Assembly (NCBI GenBank): GCA_964538515.1
Contig: CAZIEW010000012.1
Location: 1 to 64,000, forward strand
Direction of reading: 5' to 3'
Origin: CALBZH01 sp964538515
Lineage (GTDB): Bacteria; Desulfobacterota; Syntrophobacteria; Syntrophobacterales; Syntrophobacteraceae
DNA length: 64,000 bases
Part shown: positions 25,582-33,998 of the stretch, in pieces
How the letters are laid out: the number at the start of each line of letters is the position of its first letter
Position numbering within the stretch: position 1 is the first letter of the stretch
Program-made: the position numbers and the translations under genes
Notes under the pieces: model-generated
What the model was told of the DNA's origin: nothing
The model's input: only the letters and a program-made list of their open reading frames with translations
The model's database searches: none

Positions 25582-26715
25582 ATGGCCCCAGCGGACCGAA
25601 GCCGCATTCCCGCGCCAAGCTGTGCCATCGCCTTGAATATCCCTCAAATGAACACCCTGCGGGTCATCGCCATGCTCGGGATCTTCTTCCACCATCTCGG
25701 GATGACGGTCCTGCGAAACCCGGATACGCCCGTCGAGCGGGTCGTGCACGACATCACGTACGTCGCCGCGGACGGAGTCATTGTCTTCAATCTCATCTCG
25801 GGATTCCTGCTGGCGCTCCCGTACCTCGGCCCGGCCCGTCGTGCGTTTCCGGGGTACGGGGCGTTTCTCAAGCGACGGTTTCTGAGAATCCTCCCGACCT
25901 ATTACATCGCGTTGCTGGTCTTTTCGGTCGCAAACGTCTTCGCCTTCGATTTTCCGGCCACGGCGTCCCTGCGGTTCCTGCTTGAGCACGCGCTTTTCCT
26001 CAACACCCTGGATCACGAGACGATCGGCCTGAACATCTCACCGTTCTGGTACGTGGGCATGCTCGTCCATTTCTATCTTCTCTTCCCGCTCGCCCTGCGC
26101 CTCTTTTTGAGACTTGGACCGACCCGTGCCGCTCTCTCCCTCATCGCGGCCTCGTGGGGGGTCTGCGGCCTCATGTCTTTCTACCTCACCCTGTGTCCCG
26201 ATTCAGTCTTCGGCATGGCGGGCGCGCTCATGTTCTTCAACCTACCGGGACGCCTGCCCGAGCTTACCATCGGCATGTGGCTGGCAGCCATCTGGAATCC
26301 TTCCGACTCGTGCGGTCAGGAAGGGAAGCTGAACCGACCGTTCACATTCTTCCTCGCGGGCATGGTGCTGCATGCCCTCGTCTCTGCCCCCTTTGTCGGG
26401 AAGACGGACGGCCTCCCCTTTCACCTCCTGAACGTTTCGGCCGTCGTCCCGGTCTTCACACTGCTCTTCCTGTGGCGCCCGACAGCGGTGGCGGCGCGTT
26501 TTGCCGCTGTCGCAAAGCTCGCCAAATACTCCTTCGGCATCTTCCTCGTCCACCATCCTGTCTTCAGCTATCTCGGCGTGATGCCCGGGAAGGTTCCGGA
26601 AACCACAGCCGAGCTCGTGAAGCTCGCCTTTCTCCTGTTCCCCTTGTCCTATGCGACCGCGGTGCTCCTGGATCGGCTCGCCGGTTTCGTGGTGAGCCTT
26701 CCGCGAGGGCGATAG
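25582..26715 (+). CDS. Acyltransferase-3 family membrane protein
   Basis: A 377-residue inner-membrane protein of the acyltransferase-3 (OafA-like) family, with about ten membrane helices. Family landmarks are LRVIAMLGIFFHHLG (catalytic-type His in the first helix), ADGVIVFNLISGFLLALPY and FLKRRFLRILPTYYIALL. These enzymes O-acylate cell-surface polysaccharides or peptidoglycan; the acceptor is not predictable here. The start could be 25582 or the internal ATG near 25648 just before the first helix. It follows a 264-base gap (25318-25581) in which I see no gene, and it stands alone between the oxidoreductase cluster and dksA. Confidence 0.85.
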   Translation: MAPADRSRIPAPSCAIALNIPQMNTLRVIAMLGIFFHHLGMTVLRNPDTPVERVVHDITYVAADGVIVFNLISGFLLALPYLGPARRAFPGYGAFLKRRFLRILPTYYIALLVFSVANVFAFDFPATASLRFLLEHALFLNTLDHETIGLNISPFWYVGMLVHFYLLFPLALRLFLRLGPTRAALSLIAASWGVCGLMSFYLTLCPDSVFGMAGALMFFNLPGRLPELTIGMWLAAIWNPSDSCGQEGKLNRPFTFFLAGMVLHALVSAPFVGKTDGLPFHLLNVSAVVPVFTLLFLWRPTAVAARFAAVAKLAKYSFGIFLVHHPVFSYLGVMPGKVPETTAELVKLAFLLFPLSYATAVLLDRLAGFVVSLPRGR

Positions 26716-26982
26716 GGGGAACAGCGCACCCCGGAGCCGGACGCAGGACAGGGCGATGGGTCCCGAGCAGAAGACTATTTTTTCCGGCAGATCGGCCCGA
26801 AACGCAACCGGGCCGCCTGGCCCCCTCGGATTCCCGAGCGGTTGTAGCGAAAAAGACGCGGAACCGAAACGCCTCTGAAACGTCGATGCTCTAGAAACCT
26901 TTTCGCATGGCCCGTCAAACCACGAAAGAAGCCAAACCGAGCCATTGGTCTCAGGAATGAGCACCCGCAGAGGAGAACAAGA

Positions 26983-27351
26983 ATGGAGCCCAATCTCATG
27001 GTGCATTTTGGCGATGTCTTGACAAGGCGGTTAAGCGAGGTCGAGCCGGAACTGCGAGGCATTCTTGCAGATTTGAAGACCCTCGGCGGCAGTTCCGAGC
27101 CAATGGACGAAGCCGACCTCACTTCCAATCGTTGCGCGACCGAATTCATGATGCTCATGCAGCGTCGAAACAGCAACCTTGTCCGGGAAATCCGCTCGGC
27201 GTTGGATCGACTGAGCCGTGGGGCGTTTGGTATCTGCACCGAGTGCGGTGACCCAATCGGCATTGAGCGACTGAAAGTGCAGCCCATGACACCCCTCTGC
27301 CTGGACTGCAAGCGCAGTCTGGAGGCCGCCGCCAAAAAAAGGGCGGCGTAA
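26983..27351 (+). CDS. DksA/TraR-type zinc-finger protein
   Basis: A 122-residue coiled-coil plus C4 zinc-finger protein of the TraR/DksA family, which modulates RNA polymerase through the secondary channel. The zinc finger is CTECGDPIG-x13-CLDCK (C-x2-C-x17-C-x2-C) near residues 85-108. The preceding helical segment contains EIRSALDRLSRGAFGIC. It is shorter than classical DksA (about 150), and the acidic coiled-coil tip is not obvious, so it may be a DksA-like paralogue. AGAGGAGA precedes the ATG. The gene overlaps antisense for 321 bases with the open frame of the four-helix-bundle gene. Confidence 0.85.
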   Translation: MEPNLMVHFGDVLTRRLSEVEPELRGILADLKTLGGSSEPMDEADLTSNRCATEFMMLMQRRNSNLVREIRSALDRLSRGAFGICTECGDPIGIERLKVQPMTPLCLDCKRSLEAAAKKRAA

Positions 27352-28008
27352 CGCCATAGGGCGCAGCCCCCCGAAGTCGACGTTAGATTTGCTCATGGCG
27401 CAGGTGGTCGGCGGCTTTGGTTTCCGTTCGGGGCTGTCAGGATATCTGGGCGAGGGGCGCCGAGCCCCTTCTTTCAACCGGGCAGCGGTCATACGCTCCC
27501 GCAGGCCACCCTCTTCGACAAAGGCCTTTTCGAGCTGACGCAGCTGTTTGTCAAGCAGGGTACTCGCGACTTTGATCAACCCGATGATCACATTGGCGGC
27601 AATGGCTGGGTCCTGGTGCTCAAGGCCTTTTCGGAAGGTGTCGTACGTCGCATTTGGTGTGCGGATGAGCTCCCCCAATCGACGGGCGTAAGGGTGGTCC
27701 TTGGCCCATTCCTCCAGGCCCCGAATTCTCAGGAAGTCCCGGTAATCCGCCAGTAGCTCCTCCAGGCTTGCCCGTGCGACATTGGTGAGCTTGATTTCGC
27801 TCTCCTTCGAAGTGGCCGATGCCATGCTGCCTTCGATGATGTTCTGTTTGCCGGACCGAGCGGCCTGGACCATCTGGTCCACGGTGCGGTCGCGCTTGTC
27901 GAAGTAGCGTGCACAGAAGTGGACCGTGGCATCGTAGACGATTTCCGCTCGCTGGTAGGAGAGGAGCTTTCGGTAGCCGCCATGCGGAGGGATGAAGCCT
28001 TCGGGCAT
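27031..28008 (-). CDS. Four-helix-bundle (S23/IVS-like) protein with long C-terminal extension
   Basis: The first about 190 residues (GGYRKLLSYQRAEIVYDATVHF, DRTVDQMVQAARSGKQNIIEG, LEELLADYRDFLR) match the four-helix-bundle family known from 23S rRNA intervening sequences and Avd-like proteins, in its longer suffix-domain version. Function is unknown; relatives may bind nucleic acid. The start at 28008 follows TTGGAG; a GTG at 28017 is less likely. No stop occurs where the family should end, so the frame runs on for about 110 residues antisense to the dksA-like gene. That part has odd composition and is probably a read-through tail. A phased repeat hairpin lies immediately upstream. Confidence 0.75.
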   Translation of the reverse strand: MPEGFIPPHGGYRKLLSYQRAEIVYDATVHFCARYFDKRDRTVDQMVQAARSGKQNIIEGSMASATSKESEIKLTNVARASLEELLADYRDFLRIRGLEEWAKDHPYARRLGELIRTPNATYDTFRKGLEHQDPAIAANVIIGLIKVASTLLDKQLRQLEKAFVEEGGLRERMTAARLKEGARRPSPRYPDSPERKPKPPTTCAMSKSNVDFGGLRPMALRRPFFGGGLQTALAVQAEGCHGLHFQSLNADWVTALGADTKRPTAQSIQRRADFPDKVAVSTLHEHHEFGRATIGSEVGFVHWLGTAAEGLQICKNASQFRLDLA

Positions 28009-28025
28009 GATCAGCACTCCAAGGG

Positions 28026-28115
28026 AAGGGACCTAAGAGACCGAGGGTGGTGCCAGCTGACTAAAGATTTCCCCCTTTTGTCTCTTCAGTCCCTTTTGTC
28101 CCTTAAGTCTCTTGC
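28026..28115 (-). repeat. 9-bp-phased GTCYCTTNN repeats forming a 5'-leader hairpin
   Basis: On the plus strand four units of GTCYCTTNN lie head to tail at 28080-28115 (GTCTCTTCA, GTCCCTTTT, GTCCCTTAA, GTCTCTTGC). The opposite orientation, AAGGGACCTAAGAGAC, is at 28026-28041 and pairs with 28080-28095 with two mismatches over 16 bases. In the transcript of the four-helix-bundle gene this hairpin sits just before the ribosome-binding site. Replication slippage or regulation by the encoded protein are both possible. Confidence 0.7.
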
Positions 28116-28156
28116 GTTTTGCCATGGAAGCCGTGGACACCCCGGCTTCCCCTCGC

Positions 28157-30109
28157 TCACTGCTGAACAATCGGCCGGCGGTCCAGCCCATCAAGCACCT
28201 CCATGAGCCGCCTCTTGCGCGCATGGGTGCGCCGGATTTCGGTTATGGTCGCGGTCCACTCGGCCATCCGCTCTTCGTCATGAAAGACCTGCCGCATCTG
28301 GCGCAAGTAAGCTCCCGCCTGCTGGTAGGCGTTGGGGTTGGTCTGCGCGATCTCTTGTTCCGCCAACCGTTTCCAAATGGCGATGGCCTCGTCGGGATGG
28401 GTTCCGGAGACGGCTCGGGCCACCCGATCTTCCTGACCGAACCCCCTTCCATATCGGTCGCGGCTGGCGACGGCGTACCACCTCAAGACCTCAGTGGGAT
28501 TGGCCTCCTCGATGTGAATGTCGATGAGTACGCGAGACAAGGGAAACTCCCTCCTCCGATGAGGGGTGCCTGAGCGCGCCGAGCCACTTCCGGAGGACGG
28601 CCATGGCGGGCTGCTTCCTTCTATCCGGCCGGTTTCAAGGTACTGCAGCGCATCCCCCCGCACAGTCTCCCAGAGGCCGATCCGGCTGGAAGCATCGCGC
28701 AGGTTCTTATAGGATTCCAGGGAAGGACTCTCGAGGAATTCCTCCGCGCGGAACGTCGTGACGCCTACCCAGTCACCACGCTCGTGTAGGATCTTGAGCC
28801 TCGCTTTCCGAAGGGAGGAAGCGATCCCGGGCCAGTCTTCGCGCGTGGCCTCGATCCCCGATTGGATCCATTCTTCCGCCTCGTCCAAGGATCCGGCGTC
28901 GAGGAGCCGTTTGACGAGACGCTCGTAGCTCGCCGTGATGGGCGCTTCCTTCTTGCACAGAGGAATGATCTCATCCCAGCGTGCCGACTCTTCCAGAGCA
29001 CGGATTACCCAGTTGCTCAAACGGTCGCGCCGGTACCGGTTATCGAAGGGACTCTCCCCTTTTGCCCTCCGAAGCTCCTCGAGCCGCGCGAGGAGGCCGT
29101 CCGCAAGGCCGCTCCACTCCTCCGTCGAGCGCGGGAGATCCCAGAACACCCGGGCTCCCCGACAGAGATCGAATTCATCCTTGAGATCCGCATCGACCGC
29201 CCAGAGCATCTGGTCAACGGGCGCCATCGAAGAGAGGGACAGCGCGCGAAAGACCACATCCAGGGCCGATGCGATCTCATCGGCGGTTTCTCCCTCGTCT
29301 TCGCTCATCCCCACCTGCTCGGAGCCCTTGTCCAGGAGCTCCCTGCCGAGAGCGAGGACGTCATCGGCGTGTCCTTTGTGAAGCAACGCTTCGAGACGCT
29401 CCCGGACGCGGGAATAGTCGGGAACGTACCTTTCATTGCTCCAGTGGCGGCTCCAGCCGGGCTCCGCGCTGAGTGCCCGGATCTCTTTACGGATGGCCCG
29501 CACGATCGTTTGCACTTCCCCGCTTGCCAGCACAGCCAGATCGTTCAGCTTCTCGCCGACGGATGAGTGACAAGTCATCAGATCCTGAATGAGGGCGACC
29601 AATTGCTCTTTGGAGAGGCTTGCCAGGTAGGAAGCGACCGGGCCGAGGATCAGCTTCTGAGGGGTTAACCGGAACGAAGGAATCACATCTTCGTCTTCGA
29701 CCTCATCCTCTTCCATCGAGGAGTCGTTGCCAACGCGCCCGATCCCCGCCAGGATCGCCAGTCGCTCGTCGTCCCGGTCACAGGCCGAAGCTTCCGCTCC
29801 TGCCTTAAGGAGTTGCAGGTACTCGATGACGACGGCCACCGCGTGCTTGCAGGCTGACCGGAGGTAAGGGCAACTGCAGCGCGACGTGAGTCCACCCCCC
29901 TCCAGGCCGACCATGGTGGCATATTTGCCACCGCCTTCGACCCAGGCCACGAGGCGGTTGTCGGGAGTTTTCGCCAGCTGCAGCACTCTCCCGGTCTTCT
30001 GATAGCTTTTCCCCCGACTGACGGTCTTGCTTCCGGCCCATACAGTCAGGTCATCCCAAGTCAACTCACGAAATGGATCGTGATCCTCCATGAGGTCGCT
30101 CCCCAACAT
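28157..30109 (-). CDS. SWIM zinc-finger protein with TPR-like helical repeats
   Basis: 650 residues. A SWIM zinc finger (CSCPYLRSACKH, C-x-C-xn-C-x-H) lies at about residues 75-86 after a conserved WDDLTVWAGSKTVSRGKSYQKTGRV leader. The remaining 500 residues are predicted helical, with an acidic hinge (MEEDEVEDEDV) near 150 and repeats of the kind seen in bacterial SWIM proteins. SWIM domains bind DNA or protein; some are near SNF2 helicases or VWA/MoxR modules, but none is next to this gene. GAGGAG precedes ATG 30109; ATG 30091 is an alternative. The gene after it on the same strand, 149 bases on, is the four-helix-bundle protein. Confidence 0.82.
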   Translation of the reverse strand: MLGSDLMEDHDPFRELTWDDLTVWAGSKTVSRGKSYQKTGRVLQLAKTPDNRLVAWVEGGGKYATMVGLEGGGLTSRCSCPYLRSACKHAVAVVIEYLQLLKAGAEASACDRDDERLAILAGIGRVGNDSSMEEDEVEDEDVIPSFRLTPQKLILGPVASYLASLSKEQLVALIQDLMTCHSSVGEKLNDLAVLASGEVQTIVRAIRKEIRALSAEPGWSRHWSNERYVPDYSRVRERLEALLHKGHADDVLALGRELLDKGSEQVGMSEDEGETADEIASALDVVFRALSLSSMAPVDQMLWAVDADLKDEFDLCRGARVFWDLPRSTEEWSGLADGLLARLEELRRAKGESPFDNRYRRDRLSNWVIRALEESARWDEIIPLCKKEAPITASYERLVKRLLDAGSLDEAEEWIQSGIEATREDWPGIASSLRKARLKILHERGDWVGVTTFRAEEFLESPSLESYKNLRDASSRIGLWETVRGDALQYLETGRIEGSSPPWPSSGSGSARSGTPHRRREFPLSRVLIDIHIEEANPTEVLRWYAVASRDRYGRGFGQEDRVARAVSGTHPDEAIAIWKRLAEQEIAQTNPNAYQQAGAYLRQMRQVFHDEERMAEWTATITEIRRTHARKRRLMEVLDGLDRRPIVQQ

Positions 30110-30129
30110 GCATCAGCTCCTCGAAGCCG

Positions 30130-30705
30130 CTAGCAATTGCCTTGCAGTCCCAGTTCTCCGGCGACAGCCTGCATGCCCTCGATGGTATCCCCAATCAGCT
30201 CGTTCAGCTCCAGTCCGAGCATAGCCGCCCCCTTCTCAATGATTGACCGATCCACCCCCGCGGCAAAGGCCTTGTCTTTCCACTTCTTGCGTACACTCTT
30301 GACGGGAAGGTCCAAAATTGATTTGGAGGGGCGGACCAAGGCGGCGGCACTCACCAGGCCGGTCAGCTCATCGACGGCAAACAGGGTTTTCTCGAGGTCC
30401 GTCCGGGGCTCCACATCCGTACAAATGCTCCACCCGTGCGAGAGAACCGCACGGATGAGATCGGGCGGCCAGCCATGCTCTTCCAGAATTTCGGGGGCAT
30501 GCCGCAGGTGAGCCTCCGGGTAACGCTCGTAATCCACATCATGAATGAGGCCAACCACACCCCATAGCTCCTCGTCCTCGCCCCGCTTTCTCGCCATGTG
30601 ACGCATCACGGCTTCAACGGCCAATGCGTGCCGCCTGAGATTTTCCGAGGTGACGTACTTGGTCAGCAGCGCCCATGCATCTTCTCGCGTCGGCTTCGCA
30701 CCCAT
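30130..30705 (-). CDS. HD-domain hydrolase
   Basis: A 191-residue HD-superfamily metal-dependent phosphohydrolase. Metal ligands are visible in RRHALAVEAVMRHMA (first His), GLIHDVDYERYP (the HD pair) and VLSHGW, with FAVDELTG (last Asp). The substrate is unknown; proteins of this small family are often annotated as HDIG hydrolases. The ATG at 30705 follows AGGAGG and lies one base after the cbiG stop codon, so the two are translationally linked. A link to cobalamin metabolism is possible but not demonstrated. Confidence 0.85.
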   Translation of the reverse strand: MGAKPTREDAWALLTKYVTSENLRRHALAVEAVMRHMARKRGEDEELWGVVGLIHDVDYERYPEAHLRHAPEILEEHGWPPDLIRAVLSHGWSICTDVEPRTDLEKTLFAVDELTGLVSAAALVRPSKSILDLPVKSVRKKWKDKAFAAGVDRSIIEKGAAMLGLELNELIGDTIEGMQAVAGELGLQGNC

Positions 30706-30706
30706 C

Positions 30707-31810
30707 TCATCCCTCCTGTATGAGCAGACCATGGCCCACTCGTGATACCGCCAAGGTCACGTTGGCAGTCTTGCGCTTGGTCACAATCAGCCGCCCGTTC
30801 GAACCGCTCCGGATGGCCGCCGCCTCGCACACGCTGGCCACACCGACGCACTCCTCCACTCGGGCGGAAGGATTGGGGACATCCACACCAAGCAGCTCGC
30901 TCCGGGTAAAGAACTCGATGGGACGTTTCAGCTCCCGGGCAGCATCAAGAAGGCCGGGCTCGTCCGCTTTGAGGTCCACGCTGGCCAGGTTCCGAATCGA
31001 CAGCGGAGACAGCTGCTCTTCGCGGAAAACCCGTTGTATCAGCTCCAGAATCTCCTGCAAAGGCGTCCCGCGGTTGCATCCCAGCCCCACGACCAGATTG
31101 CGCGGACGCAGGATCAGCCATTCGAAGCCGGGCCCCGGCCCGGTCTCAGAAACCCAGACTCCGACCGTCGGATTGTCCGCCTCCTCGAAATGCTCCCCAC
31201 CGTCTGCCCACGACCGGATGCCTCGAATTCCCTCTAGGTCGGGCAAGAGTCGATTGTCCGGATCATGAATCCAAACCGCCTCTTCTTCAAGGATGGCTCG
31301 CGCGACACGTCCCAACACGGCGATGTTTTCGATCTCCAGGCCTTTTTCCCGCGCCATCAGATCCAGGGCGGGCTTTCCCCGCACATCCGTCGCCGTGGTG
31401 ATGACGGGCTGCCCCCCCGTGATCGCCGCAACTCTCCTGGCAAGGTCGTTTGCTCCACCCAAGTGCCCAGAGAGTAGGCTGATGACAAAATGCCCACGCT
31501 CATCCAGAACCACCACGGCCGGATCCTCCGTCTTGTGGCGAGCCAAGGGTGCAATCAAACGGACGACAATCCCCGTTGCCATGATGCAGACCAAGGCCGA
31601 ATGGCTGCTCCAGACCTGCGGAAACACCGCCCCCAGACGATCGAATGGCACAGCTCCCATCGCGATTGCAAACCGGTGGCGTCGGGGTACGTAGCACACG
31701 CTTGGCTGCAGCGCCGCTTGGATCCGCAGGGCAAGCTCCACTCCGTGGGCGGTCACCGCAAGAATCGCCAGGGACGTGTCATCGGAAGGATTGGGCTTGT
31801 TGGAAGCCAT
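30707..31810 (-). CDS. cbiG: Cobalt-precorrin-5A hydrolase CbiG
   Basis: Anaerobic cobalamin biosynthesis enzyme that opens the lactone ring of cobalt-precorrin-5A and releases acetaldehyde. The N-terminal domain begins LAILAVTAHGVELALRI and continues with CIMATGIVVRLIAPL, DPAVVVLDERGHFVISLLSGHLGGAN and ITTATDVRG, all classic CbiG. The C-terminal CbiG/CobE domain shows VVGLGCNRGTP and SVDLKADEPGLLDAA. About 367 residues from ATG 31810; the frame continues upstream to 31891 but that extension is not family-like. No other cbi gene is in the window, so the rest of the pathway must lie elsewhere. Confidence 0.93.
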   Translation of the reverse strand: MASNKPNPSDDTSLAILAVTAHGVELALRIQAALQPSVCYVPRRHRFAIAMGAVPFDRLGAVFPQVWSSHSALVCIMATGIVVRLIAPLARHKTEDPAVVVLDERGHFVISLLSGHLGGANDLARRVAAITGGQPVITTATDVRGKPALDLMAREKGLEIENIAVLGRVARAILEEEAVWIHDPDNRLLPDLEGIRGIRSWADGGEHFEEADNPTVGVWVSETGPGPGFEWLILRPRNLVVGLGCNRGTPLQEILELIQRVFREEQLSPLSIRNLASVDLKADEPGLLDAARELKRPIEFFTRSELLGVDVPNPSARVEECVGVASVCEAAAIRSGSNGRLIVTKRKTANVTLAVSRVGHGLLIQEG

Positions 31811-32300
31811 GATGGCGCATCTCGTGCTGAAGGTCCGAAGATGCCGGGCTCCGGTCCAGCCCAGGCAGAGTGCGTTGCCGGAATCAGGCAAGAGAGGTCT
31901 CCCGCAGAAAAAGAAAAGCCCTTGAGCCCAGGCAAATCAGACATCAAGGACTGCACCCTGCTCCGCTCGGTCCCGCCGGAATCTCTCAGCCCCAGCCAAG
32001 CCGACTATCCCGATCACCGTTCCATGCGAGCAGGGAGACCTCTGATTCCGAGGTCTGGCCTCTTCTATATAATTCAGATCCTGTCGTCAATCACTATGCA
32101 TGTCGCTCGGAGGAAGGGCCCGGCCCACTCATGGAAAGACGCATGAGCATGGCATTTCAGGTCAGCGTCTCACAACAGGGCGCTTGCTAGACGGCACAGC
32201 GGATCTGCACCTTGGGGAGATTCGTGAGGAGGGGAGCGATGGAAGACTCACTGAGAACGACACCCGCATCCTCAGCACTCCGTTGACCATGGCAGAGGGC
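31811..32300. other. Intergenic region between the kinase gene and cbiG
   Basis: About 490 bases with no convincing gene. On the minus strand TTGACG (32085-32090) and TATAGA (32064-32069) with a 15-base spacer could be a weak promoter for cbiG. I looked for a cobalamin riboswitch before cbiG and did not recognise one. Confidence 0.4.
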
Positions 32301-33185
32301 TCATGGCAGGCCGACGGGTTTGAGGCCGGCCGGCGCCTCTCGCTCGAGAGCCTCAGGAAGGGAATGGAGCAATTCCTCAATGCTCGAAGCCGGGGAAGGT
32401 TTCGCGAGCAGCCCCATCACCCTGTTGAGACGTGCTCCCAGGCGGCATGCGCGAGGGATGGGGTGCTGCGCCGCGATCAAGGCCGCCACGATGCCCGTCA
32501 AGCTGTCACCCGTGCCGCCAATAGGCTCCATGGATTCCACGCACGGGTCACACACCCTTTCGAGAACACCCTCCCGCGAGGCCACAACATCGCAACGGCC
32601 CTTGACCAGCAGGAAGCGGGAGGCGTCGTCATGCGCGTACGCCCACTGGATGAGCTCCGGCACCCTATCCTCTTCCTGCAGGATGAAGCCTCGGGTGTAG
32701 AAGGGATGGGGTGCGGTCTCGTCGGCAAGAAAGGCAAGCTCGCCGGCATCGGGTGTGAAGAGATCATAGCACGATGCCAGCCCGCTCATCTTCGCCACAT
32801 ACATGTACCCCGCATCGGCGATCAGGACGGGTTTACGTCCCAAGTCCTCCGTTCGTAAGTGGATTCTGTTGTGCCAGTCCACATCCGGCTGCAGGTAGTG
32901 GTAGACGATCAGGTCAGGCGAGAGCGTGTGGAGCCTTTCGGAAAGATGTCGATAGATCAGGCTGGATCCATCTCCACGCCCAATGTCGCCGCAGACCAAC
33001 GCTTGTGGAGCTTCGATTCCCAAGGCGCGGGAGGTAATGCACGCCGCGGCCAAGAGCGCGGGCGTGCCGCGAGCAATGGAGACCGCGTGGTCCCCGAAGT
33101 GCAACCGACGGTTGTCGAGCAGGCAAGGGCCTTCGTAAAGCGGGAAGTCCTCGCGCGGCACCGTTCCTACAATCAACCAGGACAT
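32301..33185 (-). CDS. Ribokinase-fold kinase in a selenium/sulfur carrier operon
   Basis: 294 residues of the ribokinase superfamily, closest in feel to ADP-dependent NAD(P)HX dehydratase or PfkB sugar kinases. Evidence is FTPDAGELAFLADE (TPNxGE-like), LLVKGRCDVV and the catalytic GGTGDSLTGIVAALIAAQ (GxGD anion-hole/base). The first about 60 residues are unlike NnrD. The gene overlaps the end of the DUF3343 gene by 13 bases and is the last of a five-gene run with yedE and a TusA-like gene. This suggests a role in Se/S metabolism, but I cannot name the phosphate acceptor. Confidence 0.7.
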   Translation of the reverse strand: MSWLIVGTVPREDFPLYEGPCLLDNRRLHFGDHAVSIARGTPALLAAACITSRALGIEAPQALVCGDIGRGDGSSLIYRHLSERLHTLSPDLIVYHYLQPDVDWHNRIHLRTEDLGRKPVLIADAGYMYVAKMSGLASCYDLFTPDAGELAFLADETAPHPFYTRGFILQEEDRVPELIQWAYAHDDASRFLLVKGRCDVVASREGVLERVCDPCVESMEPIGGTGDSLTGIVAALIAAQHPIPRACRLGARLNRVMGLLAKPSPASSIEELLHSLPEALEREAPAGLKPVGLP

Positions 33186-33751
33186 CTTCTGAGTAGCTCC
33201 TCATAAGCCAACTGCAGAGCGTATCCGCACAGGGTATGCCCCAGGCTTCGAGGCGGAGGCAGATCATGCAATGTCCTGCCAACAAGAGTTTCGGCCAGGT
33301 AAGGCACGTCCGGACAGCCACCACCGGAGACGTTGACCACTCTCAGGTCGTTCTTGTCAATGGTCATTTTCATATTGGCGGCGCGCACCATCAAGTATTC
33401 CCCAAAGTCCTTCACGTGAAACAGGCTCACCGGCTCGAGAAGGAGATCCTGCATCGGAAGTGTCTTGAGCGGGGCAATGCGGGCATCCTGGAGAATGGCG
33501 GACACTTTGAGCTGCGCAGCCAGAGGAAATTCGATCACCAGGTCGCACCCGGTGCGCAAGTCCGGAGGCGGGCCCTTCACCGAAACCTCGATCCCCGCCT
33601 GCTTGAGAAGGGACTCCGCCTTGATCACCTCGCTGGTGTGATGGAAGACGAGAATCCCCTTGTCGGAGCGGCTGCGAGTGGCTTTCGCATCCCGCTCCCG
33701 CTCGAGCCCGATCATTCTCCTGGCAAAATCCGTGATCTTTCTTGAAAGCAC
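33173..33751 (-). CDS. DUF3343 (putative Se/S carrier-like) protein
   Basis: 192 residues. A DUF3343 domain occupies about residues 30-105 (GILVFHHTSEVIKAESLLKQAGI, then GCDLVIEFP), the region fused to TusA in the selenium-metabolism protein YedF. A C-terminal part (VVNVSGGGCPDVPYLAETLVG, RSLGHTLCGYALQLAYEELL) carries two conserved-looking cysteines and is not part of DUF3343. The gene follows the TusA-like gene by 12 bases, which recreates the YedF arrangement in two proteins. A role in relaying selenium or sulfur is inferred from context. Confidence 0.8.
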   Translation of the reverse strand: MLSRKITDFARRMIGLERERDAKATRSRSDKGILVFHHTSEVIKAESLLKQAGIEVSVKGPPPDLRTGCDLVIEFPLAAQLKVSAILQDARIAPLKTLPMQDLLLEPVSLFHVKDFGEYLMVRAANMKMTIDKNDLRVVNVSGGGCPDVPYLAETLVGRTLHDLPPPRSLGHTLCGYALQLAYEELLRRCPG

Positions 33752-33763
33752 GATGAACAGCCC

Positions 33764-33985
33764 TCAACGCTTGAGGATGAGGTGGTAGTCGTCCCCTTTG
33801 CGCTGGGTATCGAGGATCTCCCAGCCCTGTGACCGGGCAGCACGACTGACGTTCTCCCGGCTGACTTCGTTGTCGATAATCACTTCGATCTCTCCGCTTG
33901 TCTTCTCCTTCATTTTCGACATGGCCAGGAGAACCGGCTGCGGGCATGACAGACCCCTTGCATCCACAATGTCGCTCATCTCCAC
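33764..33985 (-). CDS. TusA/SirA-like sulfur (or selenium) carrier
   Basis: A 73-residue TusA-family protein with the active-site motif RGLSCPQPVLLA (CPxP, Cys near residue 14) and the typical alpha/beta tail VSRENVSRAARSQGW. The Cys accepts persulfide or perselenide sulfur. Unlike E. coli TusA it sits immediately downstream of a YedE-type transporter (13 bases) and upstream of DUF3343, the pattern seen with YedF-like selenium proteins. Confidence 0.9.
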   Translation of the reverse strand: MEMSDIVDARGLSCPQPVLLAMSKMKEKTSGEIEVIIDNEVSRENVSRAARSQGWEILDTQRKGDDYHLILKR

Positions 33986-33998
33986 CTCCTTGACTCGA

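Noticed and set aside
27340..27395. Integron attC-like site (TAACG ... CGTTAGAT) after the dksA-like gene
   Set aside because: One core box matches GTTRRRY but the partner box does not match well, arms are only five bases, and there is no integrase or cassette array.
31811..32300. Cobalamin riboswitch before cbiG
   Set aside because: No recognisable B12-box-like core or suitable pairing was seen on the minus strand; a covariance-model search would be decisive.
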